The notes beneath the pieces were generated by a model that saw nothing but the letters and a program-made list of their open reading frames with translations, had not been told where the DNA came from and ran no database searches. 7,885 nucleotides of DNA from Desulfobulbus sp. GTDB lineage: Bacteria; Desulfobacterota; Desulfobulbia; Desulfobulbales; Desulfobulbaceae. This document shows, one piece after another, positions 6,917 to 7,885 of this stretch; the first letter of the stretch is position 1; the number at the start of each line of letters is the position of its first letter. The stretch is taken from assembly GCA_030600525.1 (NCBI GenBank), contig JAUVLX010000159.1, forward strand, positions 1 to 7,885. The letters are read 5' to 3'. The translations under genes and the position numbers were made by a program.

Positions 6917-6945
6917 TTGAACTCATTGTTTATGATCTATATCAT
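6917..6945 (+). promoter_or_regulatory. Candidate sigma-70 promoter for kamA
   Basis: TTGAAC (6917-6922), a 17-bp spacer and TATCAT (6940-6945) match the -35/-10 consensus at 4 and 5 of 6 bases. The start would be near 6952, giving a leader of about 155 nt before kamA. Confidence 0.4.
6932..6945. promoter_or_regulatory. FNR/CRP-like dyad in the dctB-kamA gap
   Basis: ATGAT-CTAT-ATCAT is a perfect 5-4-5 inverted repeat. It differs from the FNR box TTGAT-N4-ATCAA only at the outermost base of each arm. It overlaps the candidate kamA -10 element, so a bound protein would most likely repress kamA. Alternatively it could serve dctB from about 170 bp upstream. The family assignment is inference. 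Confidence 0.4.
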
Positions 6946-7106
6946 GTAAGGCCTACGCTAAAGCACGGTCATCTTTTACCGTAGACATATTCCCAATATC
7001 AAGATTTCACTTCTTTTGCGTATCTTCGAGGCTACATGTTGTACCATTATCCCGATTTTGGGAAAAATTCATTTATCAAAATGACATTGAATCACAATAA
7101 GTGCAG

Positions 7107-7885
7107 ATGAGTTGTTACGTACCTTTTCCTTCAGTTAGCATTACACAACCAGAGCAACTTAATGAGTTACTGGATATGGATATGCAAAGTATCAGTACGG
7201 TGCATGCCACCTATCCTTTACGAATCAGCAGCTATTATTTCCAACTCATCAAAAAAGTTGGTGCCCCGTTGTTAAAGCAGGCTGTGCCTGATATCCATGA
7301 ACTGCATGATCCCGACGGGCTTGTTGATCCCCTCGATGAAGAGAATCTGAGTCCAGTCCCTAACCTGGTCCATAAATACCCTGATCGTGTTCTTTTCCTA
7401 ATCAGCAACCAATGTGCCGTATATTGTCGTTTTTGTACCAGAAAGAGAAAGGTTGGCAAACCAGAAATGGTGATTACTGACCAAACCATCGCTGATGGTA
7501 TTGCCTATATTAAACAAACACCTGCAATAAGAGACGTCCTCCTATCAGGCGGCGATCCGTTCATGCTTACTGACCAACGTCTGGAAAAAATCATCCAGGC
7601 AGTTCGCTCAATCCCCCATGTGGTAACCATTCGGATTGGCACGAGAATCCCTTGTACCCTACCGGAGAGAGTAACACCGGAATTAGCACATATGCTGGGA
7701 AGATACCATCCACTCTATATAAATACCCATTTTAATCATCCAGCAGAAATCACCCCCCAATCCAGCCAAGCATGTTCGCTGCTGGCTGATGCAGGCATAC
7801 CCCTTGGGTGTCAAACAGTTCTGCTTCGTGGAATAAACGACGATCCTGAAATAATTAGGGAATTGATGTATAAACTTATACAGAT
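7107..7885 (+). CDS. KamA-family radical SAM aminomutase (3' end beyond window)
   Basis: This resembles lysine 2,3-aminomutase, which interconverts L-lysine and L-beta-lysine using a 4Fe-4S cluster, S-adenosylmethionine and PLP. The 259 visible residues include YPLRISSYY, DPLDEENLSPVPNLVHKYPDR, the cluster motif C103-x3-C107-x2-C110 (CAVYCRFCTRKRK), LLSGGDP, NTHFNHPAEIT and PLGCQTVLLRGIND. Arg112 after the last cysteine matches the substrate-carboxylate arginine of the clostridial enzyme. The substrate-specificity aspartates and the PLP lysine would lie past the window edge, so lysine versus another amino acid is unresolved. EpmB (EF-P modification) is less similar around the cluster. ATG 7107 (or GTG 7101) is the only start after an in-frame TAA at 7098, with no clear ribosome binding site. 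The N-terminus is about 22 residues shorter than the clostridial protein. It is divergent from dctBD with no obvious functional link. Confidence 0.88.
   Translation, partial: MSCYVPFPSVSITQPEQLNELLDMDMQSISTVHATYPLRISSYYFQLIKKVGAPLLKQAVPDIHELHDPDGLVDPLDEENLSPVPNLVHKYPDRVLFLISNQCAVYCRFCTRKRKVGKPEMVITDQTIADGIAYIKQTPAIRDVLLSGGDPFMLTDQRLEKIIQAVRSIPHVVTIRIGTRIPCTLPERVTPELAHMLGRYHPLYINTHFNHPAEITPQSSQACSLLADAGIPLGCQTVLLRGINDDPEIIRELMYKLIQ

Noticed and set aside
7235..7489. 84-codon open frame on the minus strand inside the aminomutase gene
   Set aside because: It is antisense to the conserved cluster motif region and has no features of a real protein.
7833..7841. Aspartate of GIND (residue 245) as the lysine-specificity residue Asp293
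   Set aside because: By spacing it corresponds to about position 267 of the clostridial enzyme. The Asp293 equivalent falls about 26 residues later, outside the window.
1..7885. CRISPR array, tRNA, rRNA, insertion sequence or defence system
   Set aside because: No regularly spaced direct repeats, RNA-gene signatures, transposase or nuclease genes are seen. All large frames belong to the dct locus or kamA.

Overview
The window carries a complete, textbook-style C4-dicarboxylate uptake locus on the minus strand and the 5' part of a radical-SAM aminomutase gene on the plus strand. AT/GC balance is moderate by eye. The TRAP transporter, the DctB/DctD pair with a sigma-54-type promoter, and a KamA protein with a CRFCTRKRK cluster motif suggest a Gram-negative anaerobe, probably Desulfobacterota (Desulfobulbales-like). 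This taxonomic call is inference; no marker gene is present.

Layout, left to right. Positions 1-181 hold no gene but form a long imperfect palindrome (arms of about 88 nt, 5-nt loop). A Rho-independent terminator (about 187-224) closes the minus-strand operon. Then, transcribed right to left, come dctM (237-1637), dctQ (1634-2179, overlapping dctM by ATGA) and dctP (2270-3262). A terminator-like hairpin with a U-tract sits between dctP and dctQ. The 313-bp gap 3263-3575 contains a good sigma-54 (-24/-12) promoter facing dctP, two GC-rich dyads upstream of it, and leader structures. Next are dctD (3576-4931) and dctB (4941-6767), separated by 9 bp and so probably one operon. The 339-bp divergent gap 6768-7106 separates dctB from kamA and holds candidate promoters and an FNR/CRP-like dyad. 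kamA (7107 onward, plus strand) runs off the right edge.

How it works together. DctB senses external C4-dicarboxylates through a periplasmic double-PAS (PDC) region and phosphorylates DctD. DctD, a sigma-54 activator, would fire the -24/-12 promoter, producing dctPQM. DctP binds substrate in the periplasm and DctQM imports it with sodium. The intercistronic hairpin is positioned to make DctP more abundant than the membrane subunits. The dctP and dctQ starts here are moved downstream of the longest open frames because strong Shine-Dalgarno sites point to internal ATGs.

I do not see an undescribed multi-gene system. The items most worth following are the long palindrome at the left edge, the GAFTDA variant of the sigma-54 contact loop in DctD, the dctP/dctQ hairpin, the candidate enhancer dyads, and the short N-terminus of the KamA-family protein.
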